Below are positions 45,106-54,330 of a DNA stretch of 64,000 bases, one piece after another. Positions within the stretch are counted from its first letter, which is position 1, and each line of letters begins with the position of its first letter. Under the pieces are notes generated by a model that saw only the letters and a list, made by a program, of their open reading frames with translations, did not search any database and was not told the origin of the DNA. Origin of the DNA: Calothrix sp. HK-06 (lineage in GTDB: Bacteria; Cyanobacteriota; Cyanobacteriia; Cyanobacteriales; Nostocaceae); NCBI RefSeq assembly GCF_001904745.1, contig NZ_MRCD01000015.1, positions 1 through 64,000 of the forward strand. The letters run 5' to 3'. The position numbers and the translations under genes were made by a program.

Positions 45106-46185
45106 ATGCAAACTCAAATAGTTGAATTAAACAACTCATCTTGGCAGCAAGCAATCAAAGATTTGCGTCACGATTTTTATCATTTGCCAGAGTATGTCTA
45201 TTTAGAATCAAAAAGGACTAATACGATTCCTGAAGCGGTTCTAATATCTGAAGACAATAAACAATTTTTTGTTCCTTATCTATTACGCAGTTGCGAAAAT
45301 TTGTTTGAGGATAGTCAGGAGATACCAGAAGCATATGACGTTTCCTCCCCCTATGGCTATCCTGGTTTTTTATTCAATGAAGCTGCGGCTAATTCTCCAA
45401 AATTCATTAGTAGTGCAATTGATAATTTAAAATCTGTTCTTGCAAATAAAAATGTTTGCTCGGCATTTTTTAGATTGCATCCCATACTCAACCTTGGTTT
45501 AAATAAATTTTTGCCAAATAAGATTTGTCAACTGACTGGAGAAACTGTATCCATTAATTTAGAGTTGAGTGAAGAAGAAATTTGGCGCCAGACACGTAAC
45601 GACCATCGAAACAAAATCAATTGGTGCAAGCGTGCTGGTATGACAAGCAAAATGGTTTCCTTCCAAGAATATATTCATGAATTTATGGATATATATGAAG
45701 AGACTATGAGTAGAGTCGGCGCAGTTGATTCTTATTACTTTGATTATGAATATTTTTCCGAAATGTTACAGTTAGGTGACAAGCTACATTTATGTATTGT
45801 GGAATGGGAAGGAGAAATAGCTAGTGCTGGTTTATTTACCGAATGTTGTGGTATTGTTCAATTCCATCTGTCAGGAACAAAAAACAAGTTTTTAAAACAA
45901 GCTCCAAGCAAATTGATGCTAGATTTTGTTAGATATTGGGGAAAAGAGCGGGGAAATAAAATATTTCATTTAGGCGGGGGATTAGGAGGTGGCAAAGACA
46001 GTCTTTACGAATTTAAATCAGGTTTTTCTAAACAGAACCAACCTTTTGTTACAATCCGCTTAATCACAGATGAGGAGAAATATAATTATTTAGTTCAATT
46101 AAGAGCAAAGGTTTTAAATACTCAGGTAGAAGAAATTATAAAGTCTAATTTTTTTCCAGCTTATCGTTCTCCTAATATTAGATAA
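45106..46185 (+). CDS. FemAB/GNAT-fold acyl- or aminoacyltransferase, copy 1
   Basis: The ATG at 45106 is six bases after a GGAG box; a GTG at 45100 is nearer to it and less likely. The 359-residue protein has a tandem GNAT-like fold of the BioF2/FemAB type (Acetyltransf_6). Key stretches are SINLELSEEEIWRQTRNDHR, IVQFHLSGTKNKFLKQAPSK and IFHLGGGLGGGKDSLYEFKS. These enzymes attach acyl or aminoacyl groups to amines. In this locus the target may be an aminosugar. A close paralogue lies at 48612. Confidence 0.8.
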   Translation: MQTQIVELNNSSWQQAIKDLRHDFYHLPEYVYLESKRTNTIPEAVLISEDNKQFFVPYLLRSCENLFEDSQEIPEAYDVSSPYGYPGFLFNEAAANSPKFISSAIDNLKSVLANKNVCSAFFRLHPILNLGLNKFLPNKICQLTGETVSINLELSEEEIWRQTRNDHRNKINWCKRAGMTSKMVSFQEYIHEFMDIYEETMSRVGAVDSYYFDYEYFSEMLQLGDKLHLCIVEWEGEIASAGLFTECCGIVQFHLSGTKNKFLKQAPSKLMLDFVRYWGKERGNKIFHLGGGLGGGKDSLYEFKSGFSKQNQPFVTIRLITDEEKYNYLVQLRAKVLNTQVEEIIKSNFFPAYRSPNIR

Positions 46186-46239
46186 TCAACTTGAGAATGA
46201 TTGTGACATAAATTCTAAATGTTAAGGAAGGTGTATCTA

Positions 46240-47376
46240 ATGAGTAAACGTGTTTTACTAGTGGCTCGAGTATTAGATTCTAGTGGTGTAACAACTCATA
46301 TATTTACTCTGGCACAAGGCTTAATGTCTATGGGGTGGGAAGTCGCTGTAGCTAGCGAAGGGCAAGTGGGAGATCATTCTTACAGTCCACAACGTTTTAA
46401 GGAAAATGGAATACCGCACTTCTATATCCCTTTTCCTAACAGGTCTCTCACGGCAAAGAATTTTATAAATGGATTGAAATGTTATTGGGAAATAGATTCT
46501 ATGGTCAAATCTTTTAATCCTCAGATAATACATGTTCACTGGCCAGCAACTAGCCCTTATGTACGCGCAGTACAGCTACTTCATAAAATTCCTTTTTTAT
46601 CAACTATTCATCTAGAAGGAATGCCTTCTGGATTAGCATACAGATTAGGAGCTTTTTGGGGAGATAAAGCAATTGCTATCAGTGCAGAAACTCGCAAAGA
46701 CTTAATTGAAAATTATAAAGTCTTGCCTTCAAAAATTCGTGTAGTATATAATGGTGTAGATGAATCTTACTTTATTCCCCCTTCAGAAGAGGATTGTCGT
46801 AAGGCACGTCAGAGTTTTGGTTTAAACCAACAAGATAAAGTTGTCTCTCTGTTAGCAAGGTTGGAATATACCAAAGGTCATGATGTCCTAATTAAAGCCA
46901 TCAGCTTGTTACGTGCTAAAGGGTTGGATGTTATTGCTTTACTTGCTGGAGAGGGAACCTGTGCCAAAGCTTTTGCTCAACAAAGTTTAGAATACGGTGT
47001 AGCTGATTTAGTTCGCCAAGTTGGTCATGTAGACAGTCGGCAGGTTTTGTGGGCATCAGATGTATCAGTTTTACCCAGCCGTGTCGAAGGTTTTGGGATA
47101 GTCGTAGTTGAGTCAATGCTGTGCCGAGTAGTGCCAGTTAGAACTCCAGCAGCAGGTGCATACGACCAAATTAAGGATGGAGTCAACGGTTTTATCGTAC
47201 CCTTTGATAATCCTGAAACATTAGCATTACGTTTAGAACAACTTTTTACTGAACGTCAGCTTAAAAATCAAATGGCGGAGAATGCTTTAATTTCAGCAAA
47301 AAATAAGTTTACCCGACAACTTATGCTGGAAAAAACTGTGTCAGTATATCAAGAAATTTTGCAATCAGTCACTTAA
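46240..47376 (+). CDS. Family 4 glycosyltransferase
   Basis: The start at 46240 (MSKRVLLVARVLDSSGVTTH) gives 378 residues and follows GGAAGG; an ATG at 46219 would add seven. The acceptor domain shows IIHVHWPATSPYVRAV. The donor domain shows VVSLLARLEYTKGHDVLIKA and LPSRVEGFGIVVVESMLCRV, a clear GT4 EX7E-like motif. It is located between the two FemAB-like paralogues. Sugar specificity is unknown. Confidence 0.9.
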   Translation: MSKRVLLVARVLDSSGVTTHIFTLAQGLMSMGWEVAVASEGQVGDHSYSPQRFKENGIPHFYIPFPNRSLTAKNFINGLKCYWEIDSMVKSFNPQIIHVHWPATSPYVRAVQLLHKIPFLSTIHLEGMPSGLAYRLGAFWGDKAIAISAETRKDLIENYKVLPSKIRVVYNGVDESYFIPPSEEDCRKARQSFGLNQQDKVVSLLARLEYTKGHDVLIKAISLLRAKGLDVIALLAGEGTCAKAFAQQSLEYGVADLVRQVGHVDSRQVLWASDVSVLPSRVEGFGIVVVESMLCRVVPVRTPAAGAYDQIKDGVNGFIVPFDNPETLALRLEQLFTERQLKNQMAENALISAKNKFTRQLMLEKTVSVYQEILQSVT

Positions 47377-47413
47377 TTTTTTTTCAGAACTAACATTATT
47401 TAATAAACTAACG

Positions 47414-48556
47414 ATGCCTAAACCAATTCTTTTATCAACACCCCATATGGGGAATCAAGAACTAGAATTTGTCAAAGAAGCATTTGAGACTAATTGGATT
47501 GCTCCTGTCGGCCCTCATGTAGATGCTTTTGAGCAAGAATTTTGTAAAATTACTGGTGCTGGATATGCTGCTGCGGTAAGTTCTGGAACAGCTGCTATCC
47601 ATCTCGCGTTAAAATTGCTAGGAGTAGAGTCTAATGATGAAGTATTTTGTTCAACACTGACGTTTGCTGCTACTGCTAATCCGATAGTTTACCAAGGCGC
47701 CAAACCTGTATTTATTGATAGCGACACAAAGTCTTGGAACATGAACCCTGACTTGTTGTATGAAACCCTCGAATACCGCGCGCGTATCGGTAAATTACCT
47801 AAAGCCGTAATCCTCGTGCATCTTTACGGGCAAAGCGCCGATATCGAACCAATTTTGAAAGCGTGTAACCAATATGACGTTACTTTAATTGAAGATGCTG
47901 CGGAAGCTTTAGGTGCCACTTATCAAGGACAAACTCCTGGAACATTTGGGCGTATCGGTATTTATTCATTCAATGGTAATAAAATTATTACTACATCCGG
48001 TGGCGGAATGCTAGTTTCAGACGAACCGGAATTGGTTGCCAAAGCTAGGTTTTTAGCAACGCAGGCGCGCGACCCAGCCCCCCACTACCAGCACTCAGAA
48101 ATTGGTTATAACTACCGCCTTAGCAATGTTTTGGCGGGTATTGGTCGCGGACAACTACAAGTTTTGTCAGAACGTGTAGCAGCACGACGGCGTAACTTTG
48201 AGGTTTATGCTGCGGCATTAAGTAAGTTACCTGGAGTCGAATTTATGCCTGAAGCCAATTATGGTACTTGTAATCGCTGGTTGACCTGCTTAACCATAGA
48301 CCCGGAAGCTTTCGGTGCAGACAAAGAACAAATCCGTCTCACTCTCGCCGCTCAACAAATAGAAACCCGTCCTGTATGGAAACCGTTGCACCTTCAACCA
48401 GTATTTGCAGAATACGAAAGTATAGGTGGCGAGGTAGCGGAAGACTTATTTGCGCGCGGGCTTTGTTTACCATCTGGTTCAAATCTTACCTCGGAAGAAT
48501 TAGACCGAGTTATCGAAGCAATCTTTACTGTTTATCATAAAGCTTGTAACAATTAA
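47414..48556 (+). CDS. DegT/DnrJ/EryC1-family sugar aminotransferase
   Basis: This 380-residue protein is a classical PLP-dependent nucleotide-sugar aminotransferase. It has AVSSGTAAIHLALKLLGV, LIEDAAEALGATYQGQTPGT (PLP Asp) and YSFNGNKIITTSGGGMLV with the Schiff-base lysine in GNK. The substrate region NYRLSNVLAGIGRGQL follows. It most likely aminates the 4-keto sugar produced by the CapD-like dehydratase, as in bacillosamine or perosamine-type pathways. The FemAB-like proteins would then acylate that amine. Confidence 0.93.
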   Translation: MPKPILLSTPHMGNQELEFVKEAFETNWIAPVGPHVDAFEQEFCKITGAGYAAAVSSGTAAIHLALKLLGVESNDEVFCSTLTFAATANPIVYQGAKPVFIDSDTKSWNMNPDLLYETLEYRARIGKLPKAVILVHLYGQSADIEPILKACNQYDVTLIEDAAEALGATYQGQTPGTFGRIGIYSFNGNKIITTSGGGMLVSDEPELVAKARFLATQARDPAPHYQHSEIGYNYRLSNVLAGIGRGQLQVLSERVAARRRNFEVYAAALSKLPGVEFMPEANYGTCNRWLTCLTIDPEAFGADKEQIRLTLAAQQIETRPVWKPLHLQPVFAEYESIGGEVAEDLFARGLCLPSGSNLTSEELDRVIEAIFTVYHKACNN

Positions 48557-48611
48557 TCTCTTTTATACTTTAATTAATTAGGTAGGTAGATTAAATAAAA
48601 TCCTTTAATTT

Positions 48612-49688
48612 ATGCAAGTTGAAATTATTGATATATTTAGTCATAGGTGGTTACAAATGCTACAAAAGATCCGTCATGATGTTTATCATTTACCACAATA
48701 TATATTGACGGAAGCAATTAGAACTAATAGTAAACCAGAAGCTATCCTAATTATTGAAAATGAAAAAACTTTTTGTTTACCTTATTTGTTACGTAACTAT
48801 ACAGATTTATTTGAAAAAAATATAATTGACACAGATTATTATGATATAGGTTCTCCTATCGGTTATGCTGGTTGTTTATTGAATGATGCAGCAAAAAAAG
48901 AGCCATTTTTTTTCAAAGCAGCTATTGAACAGTTGATTAAAAATTTTCGAGATAGAAATATTTGTTCTGCTTTTTTTCGTCTGCATCCAATACTTAACAA
49001 GAACATCAACGAAGTGCTATCTCCTGAAATTATTCAAGTAAATGGAGAAACTTTATCGATTAATCTAAATCTTTCTTCTACAGAAATATGGCGTAACACT
49101 CGATCAGAACATCGTACTAGCATCAATCGCTGTAAACGCAATGGTTTTACAGCCAAAATAGTAAATTATAAACAATATATTCAGGAGTTTATTAATATAT
49201 ATTATGAGACTATGGAGCGCGTAGGAGCAAAAACATATTATTACTTTGATTCCGAATATTTTCACGGGTTAATGAAATTAAATGAAGTTGTTCACTTATG
49301 CATTGTAGAAAAAGATAATAAAATTACATGTGCTGGTATTTTTACAGAATGCTGTGGTATCATTCAATATCATTTGGGAGCAACCAAAAACGAGTTTTTA
49401 AAAGAAGCTCCGAGTAAATTAATGTTTGATTATGTGAGATATTGGGCTAAAGAACGTGAAAATCAAGTATTTCATTTAGGTGGAGGGCTTGGAGGAGCTA
49501 AAACAACTAGCCTTTATCATTTTAAAGCAGGTTTTTCTAATCAAAAACATTCTTTTTTAACACTACGTCTAATTTTAGATCAAGAAAAGTACGATCGTTT
49601 TGTTTATTTAAGGGCAAAAACATTAAGTATGGAGCCACAAAAATTATTAGATTCTAATTTTTTTCCCGCTTACCGTTATGAAGTATAA
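48612..49688 (+). CDS. FemAB/GNAT-fold acyl- or aminoacyltransferase, copy 2
   Basis: This 358-residue paralogue is similar in sequence to the protein at 45106 over its full length. It shows the shared blocks SAFFRLHPILN, GIIQYHLGATKNEFLKEAPS and FHLGGGLGGAKTTSLYHFKA, and both end in SNFFPAYR. Divergence is highest in the N-terminal domain. The two may act in sequence on one substrate or on two amino sugars. The gene lies in a very AT-rich stretch lacking GGCGCC, while copy 1 has one. Confidence 0.8.
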   Translation: MQVEIIDIFSHRWLQMLQKIRHDVYHLPQYILTEAIRTNSKPEAILIIENEKTFCLPYLLRNYTDLFEKNIIDTDYYDIGSPIGYAGCLLNDAAKKEPFFFKAAIEQLIKNFRDRNICSAFFRLHPILNKNINEVLSPEIIQVNGETLSINLNLSSTEIWRNTRSEHRTSINRCKRNGFTAKIVNYKQYIQEFINIYYETMERVGAKTYYYFDSEYFHGLMKLNEVVHLCIVEKDNKITCAGIFTECCGIIQYHLGATKNEFLKEAPSKLMFDYVRYWAKERENQVFHLGGGLGGAKTTSLYHFKAGFSNQKHSFLTLRLILDQEKYDRFVYLRAKTLSMEPQKLLDSNFFPAYRYEV

Positions 49689-49806
49689 AATTTTATTGAG
49701 CGGATACATTGAAAGTTATGTCTTGATAATTAATAAAGTCATTTGACAACTATAAATTTAAAAAAAAACAATCATATCAACTAAAAAAAAGCAAGAGGTT
49801 AAAACT

Positions 49807-50565
49807 ATGGCTAGTAATAAAGAAACTTTCAGCACTATAGATTTTGATTACTGGGCTTGTATAGAAAATTTATCTATTGAGGAAAAATTTATTATAGAAA
49901 CATATTTGGACAAGAAAGCTAAAACTTTAGAAGCTGGCACAGGTGGAGGAAGAATCGCTCTAGAAATGCAAAAAATGGATTTTAAATCGCTTTTTGCTTT
50001 TGATTATATACCTGAGTTTATTGAACACGCGCGTCAAAGAGATAAAATAGGTAGTATTTCTTTTGCGGTGGAAGATGCAAGTGCATTAACTTACCAAAAT
50101 GATGAATTTGAACAGTTAGTTTATTTACAACAAGTTTTATGTAGTATTGAAAATCAATACGCAAGATTAAGTGCTTTTAAAGAAGCTTATCGTATTCTTA
50201 AGAAAGGCGGAACAGCAATTTTCTCTTTTCTAAGTTATGAATCTAGAATTCAGAGTAACTTACACAAAGGATATTTAACATATATACAGCTTTTGAGAAA
50301 GATTTTTAATTCGGAATTTTCATCTCAATATATTTCTCGAATGAAACTGGCAGGTAAACCCAATTTTGGTGCTATTTTTGATCAACAACCGCATATGTAC
50401 TGGTATCGGATTGAGGAAGTGTACCAACTTTTTCAAGATGTAAATTTTAAAATCGTTGCTTTTGGGACTGATTACCAGTTAAGAGAACGAAAAATGTTGA
50501 AATCATTGGAGTATTTGCAAATGCAACCAATTGAAGGAATGCTGTACTTTATATGTGAAAAATAA
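49807..50565 (+). CDS. Class I SAM-dependent methyltransferase
   Basis: Motif I of this 252-residue protein is TLEAGTGGGRIALEMQ. It is followed by FAFDYIPEFIEHARQR, FAVEDASALTYQNDEFEQLV and the post-motif AYRILKKGGTAIFSF, all typical of the Rossmann-like Methyltransf_11 type. A preceding GGTTAAAACT is a weak ribosome site. It may methylate a sugar or the end of the chain, capping the polymer. It is the last modifying gene before the tyrosine kinase. Confidence 0.85.
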   Translation: MASNKETFSTIDFDYWACIENLSIEEKFIIETYLDKKAKTLEAGTGGGRIALEMQKMDFKSLFAFDYIPEFIEHARQRDKIGSISFAVEDASALTYQNDEFEQLVYLQQVLCSIENQYARLSAFKEAYRILKKGGTAIFSFLSYESRIQSNLHKGYLTYIQLLRKIFNSEFSSQYISRMKLAGKPNFGAIFDQQPHMYWYRIEEVYQLFQDVNFKIVAFGTDYQLRERKMLKSLEYLQMQPIEGMLYFICEK

Positions 50566-50657
50566 ATCATTTAGTAAATTTTTACTAGATGGTTAGGACA
50601 AGCGATACAAGCAGTCCAGGCTATTCCCAGCAATTTACTATCAATGGATTTAAGATT

Positions 50658-52868
50658 ATGGAACAGCAAGAATCTTCTGTATTCAACAAATATTGGCAAA
50701 TTCTACAGCGTCGTTGGGTACCTGGTCTAGGTGTATTTTTCCCAATATTTTTGCTTTCAATGTTAGCATCATCATTCAAAAAGCCTTCTTATCAAGCTGA
50801 AGGAAAATTACAGTTTCAACGTACAAATACAATTTCAACTCTGACAGGTGTCGCTCCCGAAATTGGTAAATTAGAACCAGTTGTTCAAGATAATAAAACT
50901 AATCCACTTAATACCGAAGCAGAAGTTATACGCTCACATCCTATTATTCAAAAGACGATTGAACGTCTGAATATCAAAGATGAAAAAGGCACCCTTTTAA
51001 AAACAAGCGAATTTATCAAAAAACTTACAATCAAAGATGTGAAAGGTACTGACGTATTACAGGTTAACTATAACGATATAAATCCTGAAGTTGCTGCCAA
51101 AGTAGTCAATACTTTAATGGAAGCATATTTAGAACATAACATTTCTTATAATCGTAGTGCAGTATCTGCCGCGCGCAAGTTCTTAGAAAAACAAGTACCA
51201 AGTGCAGAGTCAGTTGTTCGCAAAGCTGAAGCTGAACTACGAGAGTTTAAAGAAAAGAATCAAATCGTTTCACTACAAGAAGAAGCGAATAAAGCAGTAC
51301 AATCGCTCAGTGACTTACAAAAGCAAATTGGTGACATTAAAGCACAAATAGCTGATAGTAGTTCGCAAGCGCAAGCAGTTCGTCAAAAACTTGGTATGAC
51401 TTCTGAGCAAGCAGTCACTATGACATCGCTGAGTCAGTCGAGTGGAGTTCAAGAAGTTATAACTGAACTCCAAAAAATAGAACTACAATTAGTAGATAGG
51501 CGCGAAAGTCTCCTAGATACCCATCCAGAAATAATCAAGCTTCAAAATAAAGCTAATTCGTTAAAATATATTTTGCAGAACCGAGTTGGCAGTGTTGCTT
51601 CTGGGCAAAAAATTGCTAGCACTTCAAATTTACAGTTAGGTACACTTAAACAAGACCTTAGTAAGGAACTTGTACAATTAGACTCACGGCGCCTAGGGTT
51701 AGCTAGTCAATTAGCGACACTCACAGGTTTAGAGACAACGTACCGACAACGCTTAAATAATTTACCCAAATTAGAACAGATACAACGAGAATTAGAGCGT
51801 AAAGTTCAAGCTGCCCAATCAACCTACTCACTACTATTACAAAGATTACAAGAAAGTCGCATTGCTGAAAATCAAAATTTGGGTAATGCTCAAGTCATAA
51901 GTCTGGCGCCTACCCCCGATGAACCGATTTCTTCCCCAACAGTAAGTTATTTAAGTGCAGGATTACTAGGCTTATTAACATCAATGGGTACGATGTATCT
52001 ATTAGAAAGCCGTGATAAATACATTAAGAATATTGACGAAGCCAAGGAATTGATGGAATTAACGTTATTGGGTGTTATTCCATCGTTTAGCAAACCAAAA
52101 TCATTCCTCCGTGCTAACAACAACGACGATATCGAAGGTTCCAGTCCCAAGATTGTTGTTCGTGATATTCCACGTTCACCATCAAGTGAAGCTTATAGAA
52201 TGCTGCGCGCAAACCTGAAGTACATCAGTGCGGACAAAGAATTAAAGGTAATTGTTGTTACTAGCTCGGTAGCTAAAGAAGGTAAATCAACTGTTGCAGC
52301 TAACTTAGCAATGGCAATAGCTCAGATGGAACGCCGAGTACTGCTAGTCGATGGAGACTTACATCGTCCTGTTCAACATAACATTTGGGATTTACCTAAT
52401 AGCGAAGGTTTGAGTAACGTAATTGTTGGTCAGTCAGACGCACGAACGGCAATTATACGAGTCATGGATAATTTATACGTTCTCCCCTCCGGAATTGTAC
52501 CACCTAGCCCAGCATCATTACTTGACTCCAAGCGCATGGCAACTTTAATTGATTCATTTAGAAACAATTATGATTGCGTCATTATAGACACGCCTTGTCT
52601 CAGTATCGGCGCCGATGCAGCAGCTTTAGGCCAAATGGCAGATGGTGTGTTATTCGTTGTTCGTCCAGGAGTAGTTGATGTTGTTAATGCCGCATTCGCT
52701 AAAGACTTATTAGAAAAATCTGGACAGAATGTGTTGGGACAAGTCGTTAATGGCGTTATTGCCAAGAATGAACCTTACAGTAATTACTACTTCAACAACG
52801 AAGACTATTACTCACAAGAAAGTATTGGTCGAGTCGTTAATGAAGATGGCATAGGAATAAGGGGGTAA
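50658..52868 (+). CDS. Wzc/ExoP-type polysaccharide co-polymerase and tyrosine autokinase
   Basis: The start at 50658 (MEQQESSVFNKYWQ) gives 736 residues; an upstream ATG at 50589 would add 23. The Wzz domain begins with a membrane helix (LGVFFPIFLLSMLA). A long periplasmic coiled coil runs to about 420, with a second helix SYLSAGLLGLLTSMGTMYLL. The BY-kinase domain has Walker A SVAKEGKSTVAANLA (about 535-550), Walker A' VLLVDGDLHRP and Walker B CVIIDTP. The C-terminus has a tyrosine cluster, YSNYYFNNEDYYSQ, for autophosphorylation. It controls chain length and export. Confidence 0.93.
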   Translation: MEQQESSVFNKYWQILQRRWVPGLGVFFPIFLLSMLASSFKKPSYQAEGKLQFQRTNTISTLTGVAPEIGKLEPVVQDNKTNPLNTEAEVIRSHPIIQKTIERLNIKDEKGTLLKTSEFIKKLTIKDVKGTDVLQVNYNDINPEVAAKVVNTLMEAYLEHNISYNRSAVSAARKFLEKQVPSAESVVRKAEAELREFKEKNQIVSLQEEANKAVQSLSDLQKQIGDIKAQIADSSSQAQAVRQKLGMTSEQAVTMTSLSQSSGVQEVITELQKIELQLVDRRESLLDTHPEIIKLQNKANSLKYILQNRVGSVASGQKIASTSNLQLGTLKQDLSKELVQLDSRRLGLASQLATLTGLETTYRQRLNNLPKLEQIQRELERKVQAAQSTYSLLLQRLQESRIAENQNLGNAQVISLAPTPDEPISSPTVSYLSAGLLGLLTSMGTMYLLESRDKYIKNIDEAKELMELTLLGVIPSFSKPKSFLRANNNDDIEGSSPKIVVRDIPRSPSSEAYRMLRANLKYISADKELKVIVVTSSVAKEGKSTVAANLAMAIAQMERRVLLVDGDLHRPVQHNIWDLPNSEGLSNVIVGQSDARTAIIRVMDNLYVLPSGIVPPSPASLLDSKRMATLIDSFRNNYDCVIIDTPCLSIGADAAALGQMADGVLFVVRPGVVDVVNAAFAKDLLEKSGQNVLGQVVNGVIAKNEPYSNYYFNNEDYYSQESIGRVVNEDGIGIRG

Positions 52869-52899
52869 TGCTAAGTATAAAACTAAGTCCTTACCATTA

Positions 52900-52919
52900 A
52901 ACGGGCAGGGATGCCCGTT
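52900..52919. repeat. AACGGGCA hairpin, dispersed repeat and possible terminator
   Basis: AACGGGCA (52900-52907) pairs with TGCCCGTT (52912-52919) around GGGA and is followed by CCACAAGA. A degenerate copy with GGAACGGGG, GATGCCCATCCCACAAGA lies at 59143-59174. It could terminate the polysaccharide locus, 32 bases after its last stop. Confidence 0.65.
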
Positions 52920-52967
52920 CCACAAGATACACAAGATAAAAAATATTACATAAATGGAGTATAACCA

Positions 52968-53241
52968 ATGCTAATTTTTCCTATCTTTAACTTATTCATT
53001 AATTATTTCAAGCGCAAGTCTAGCAAGACTCAAATGCTATAGTTTTTAATCCCCCCTTGCAGCTTTAAACACCAATAATTCAAAATCGGCGCCAATTTCC
53101 AAAACACAAGTTTCTCCAACACCAATTATCGAAGCCCAAGGATTTGTCAAAACAGCAGATGGTACTCTTGAACTTGTTGCAATGGCGCCGACTGCCACAC
53201 CATCAAACACAAACGCACAAATAACTTGTCCACAAACATAA
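52968..53241 (+). pseudogene. Remnant with a haemagglutinin-like C-terminal motif
   Basis: A 24-residue frame (MLIFPIFNLFINYFKRK...) begins at 52968 after GGAG and stops at 53042. From 53050 another frame reads open to 53241 with NTNNSKSAPISKTQVSPTP, then IIEAQGFVKTADGTLELVAM and APTATPSN, but no start codon. The EAQGxVxxxDGxxELVA stretch resembles the ends of cyanobacterial filamentous-haemagglutinin-like secreted proteins. A broken or chimeric gene is the simplest reading. Neither piece is certain to be expressed. Confidence 0.4.
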
Positions 53242-53247
53242 CGAATA

Positions 53248-53277
53248 ACTCATCCGTTACATCCGTTACATCCGTTG
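53248..53277. repeat. Inverted copy of the CGGATGTAA tandem repeat
   Basis: These 30 bases are the exact reverse complement of 29459-29488. They lie 6 bases after the methyltransferase stop, so both copies abut gene ends. Confidence 0.8.
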
Positions 53278-53283
53278 CCAATT

Positions 53284-54231
53284 TTACCCCTTGCTAGCCA
53301 CAATAGTTCGATGACGTGGGTCACTTTCCACCGTCAACGGCGCCTCAAAACCAACTTCTTTCAATTCTGCCTCAATATTAAATGTATAATATTCATCGCT
53401 CCAAGGCTCAGTACTTTTCATGAGCGTAAATAAAACTGGTGGCAAATTTTGAATGACTTTAGATTTAGGATTATTATCTACAATCGCAATGGCGCCACCG
53501 GGCCGAACTAATCTAAATGCTTCTTTAAAAATTGCTCTTGATGCTTCATGTGGTAGTTCGTGAGTAACAAATTGCAACGTTACTAAATCAAAAGAATTAT
53601 CAGGTAATTTTGTATTTTCAGCTAATCCATGTAGCCATTGGGATATTTCATTCTTTGTATCTAGTGTTTGGGCAACAGCAAGCATATAAGGTGATAAATC
53701 AAGACCAACCGTGCGAACTGAATGGTTTTGTTTTTTTTGGTAATAACGATGTAGTGTCAAAGTTGAAATACCTACCGAACAGCCAATATCTAAAATATCC
53801 CGAACTTGTTTTGGCCCATAAATTCCTAAAACATCGTGAAAGCTACCCCTAAGACGGTTGTGAGCAACTTCCCAAGTCAAGGGTTCGTTTTTCCAAACGC
53901 GCAGTGCCATTGAGTAAGTCGCACTTGGCGCCTCAAATGCTGCTTGCCAACATAAGTTACCCTCACTATAAGCGTGAAAAGGCACATTGTAATATTTTGG
54001 GTAAGTCACTTGTGGGTTGGTTACTGCTGCTAAATTTTGTTTTATTCCTGATTTTTCTAGCTGCTCGTAGTTTTGGCGCCAGGGAATACCGTTTTTTTCA
54101 GCAGTCTTAATAATAACTTGCCGAGCTTGGTATTTCATCACCCTGTAGATAGGCTCGGTTTGGATTAACAAATTAACGAACTGGGATAGCAAATCTTCGC
54201 CAGCCCAGTCTGGCTTTAACTTTTTATTCAT
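53284..54231 (-). CDS. Class I SAM-dependent methyltransferase
   Basis: The start at 54231 (MNKKLKPDWAGEDLLSQF) gives 315 residues. The frame extends to 54384, but that would include the dispersed repeat at 54331. An N-terminal helical region precedes the catalytic fold. Motif I is ILDIGCSVGISTLTLHRYY, followed by TVGLDLSPYMLAVAQ, DLVTLQFVTHEL and LVRPGGAIAIVDNN. It is divergent from the carotenoid-isomerase-like gene, so a shared small-molecule pathway (pigment, quinone or lipid) is possible but unproved. Confidence 0.85.
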   Translation of the reverse strand: MNKKLKPDWAGEDLLSQFVNLLIQTEPIYRVMKYQARQVIIKTAEKNGIPWRQNYEQLEKSGIKQNLAAVTNPQVTYPKYYNVPFHAYSEGNLCWQAAFEAPSATYSMALRVWKNEPLTWEVAHNRLRGSFHDVLGIYGPKQVRDILDIGCSVGISTLTLHRYYQKKQNHSVRTVGLDLSPYMLAVAQTLDTKNEISQWLHGLAENTKLPDNSFDLVTLQFVTHELPHEASRAIFKEAFRLVRPGGAIAIVDNNPKSKVIQNLPPVLFTLMKSTEPWSDEYYTFNIEAELKEVGFEAPLTVESDPRHRTIVASKG

Positions 54232-54330
54232 CAGTCTATATCTGAAGCGACGCTGCAATATCCATTGTAAAGCATTGTCATTTCTACGCTTGCTTGTCCC
54301 AAAGTTAATGATACTGACTACTATGGTTTT

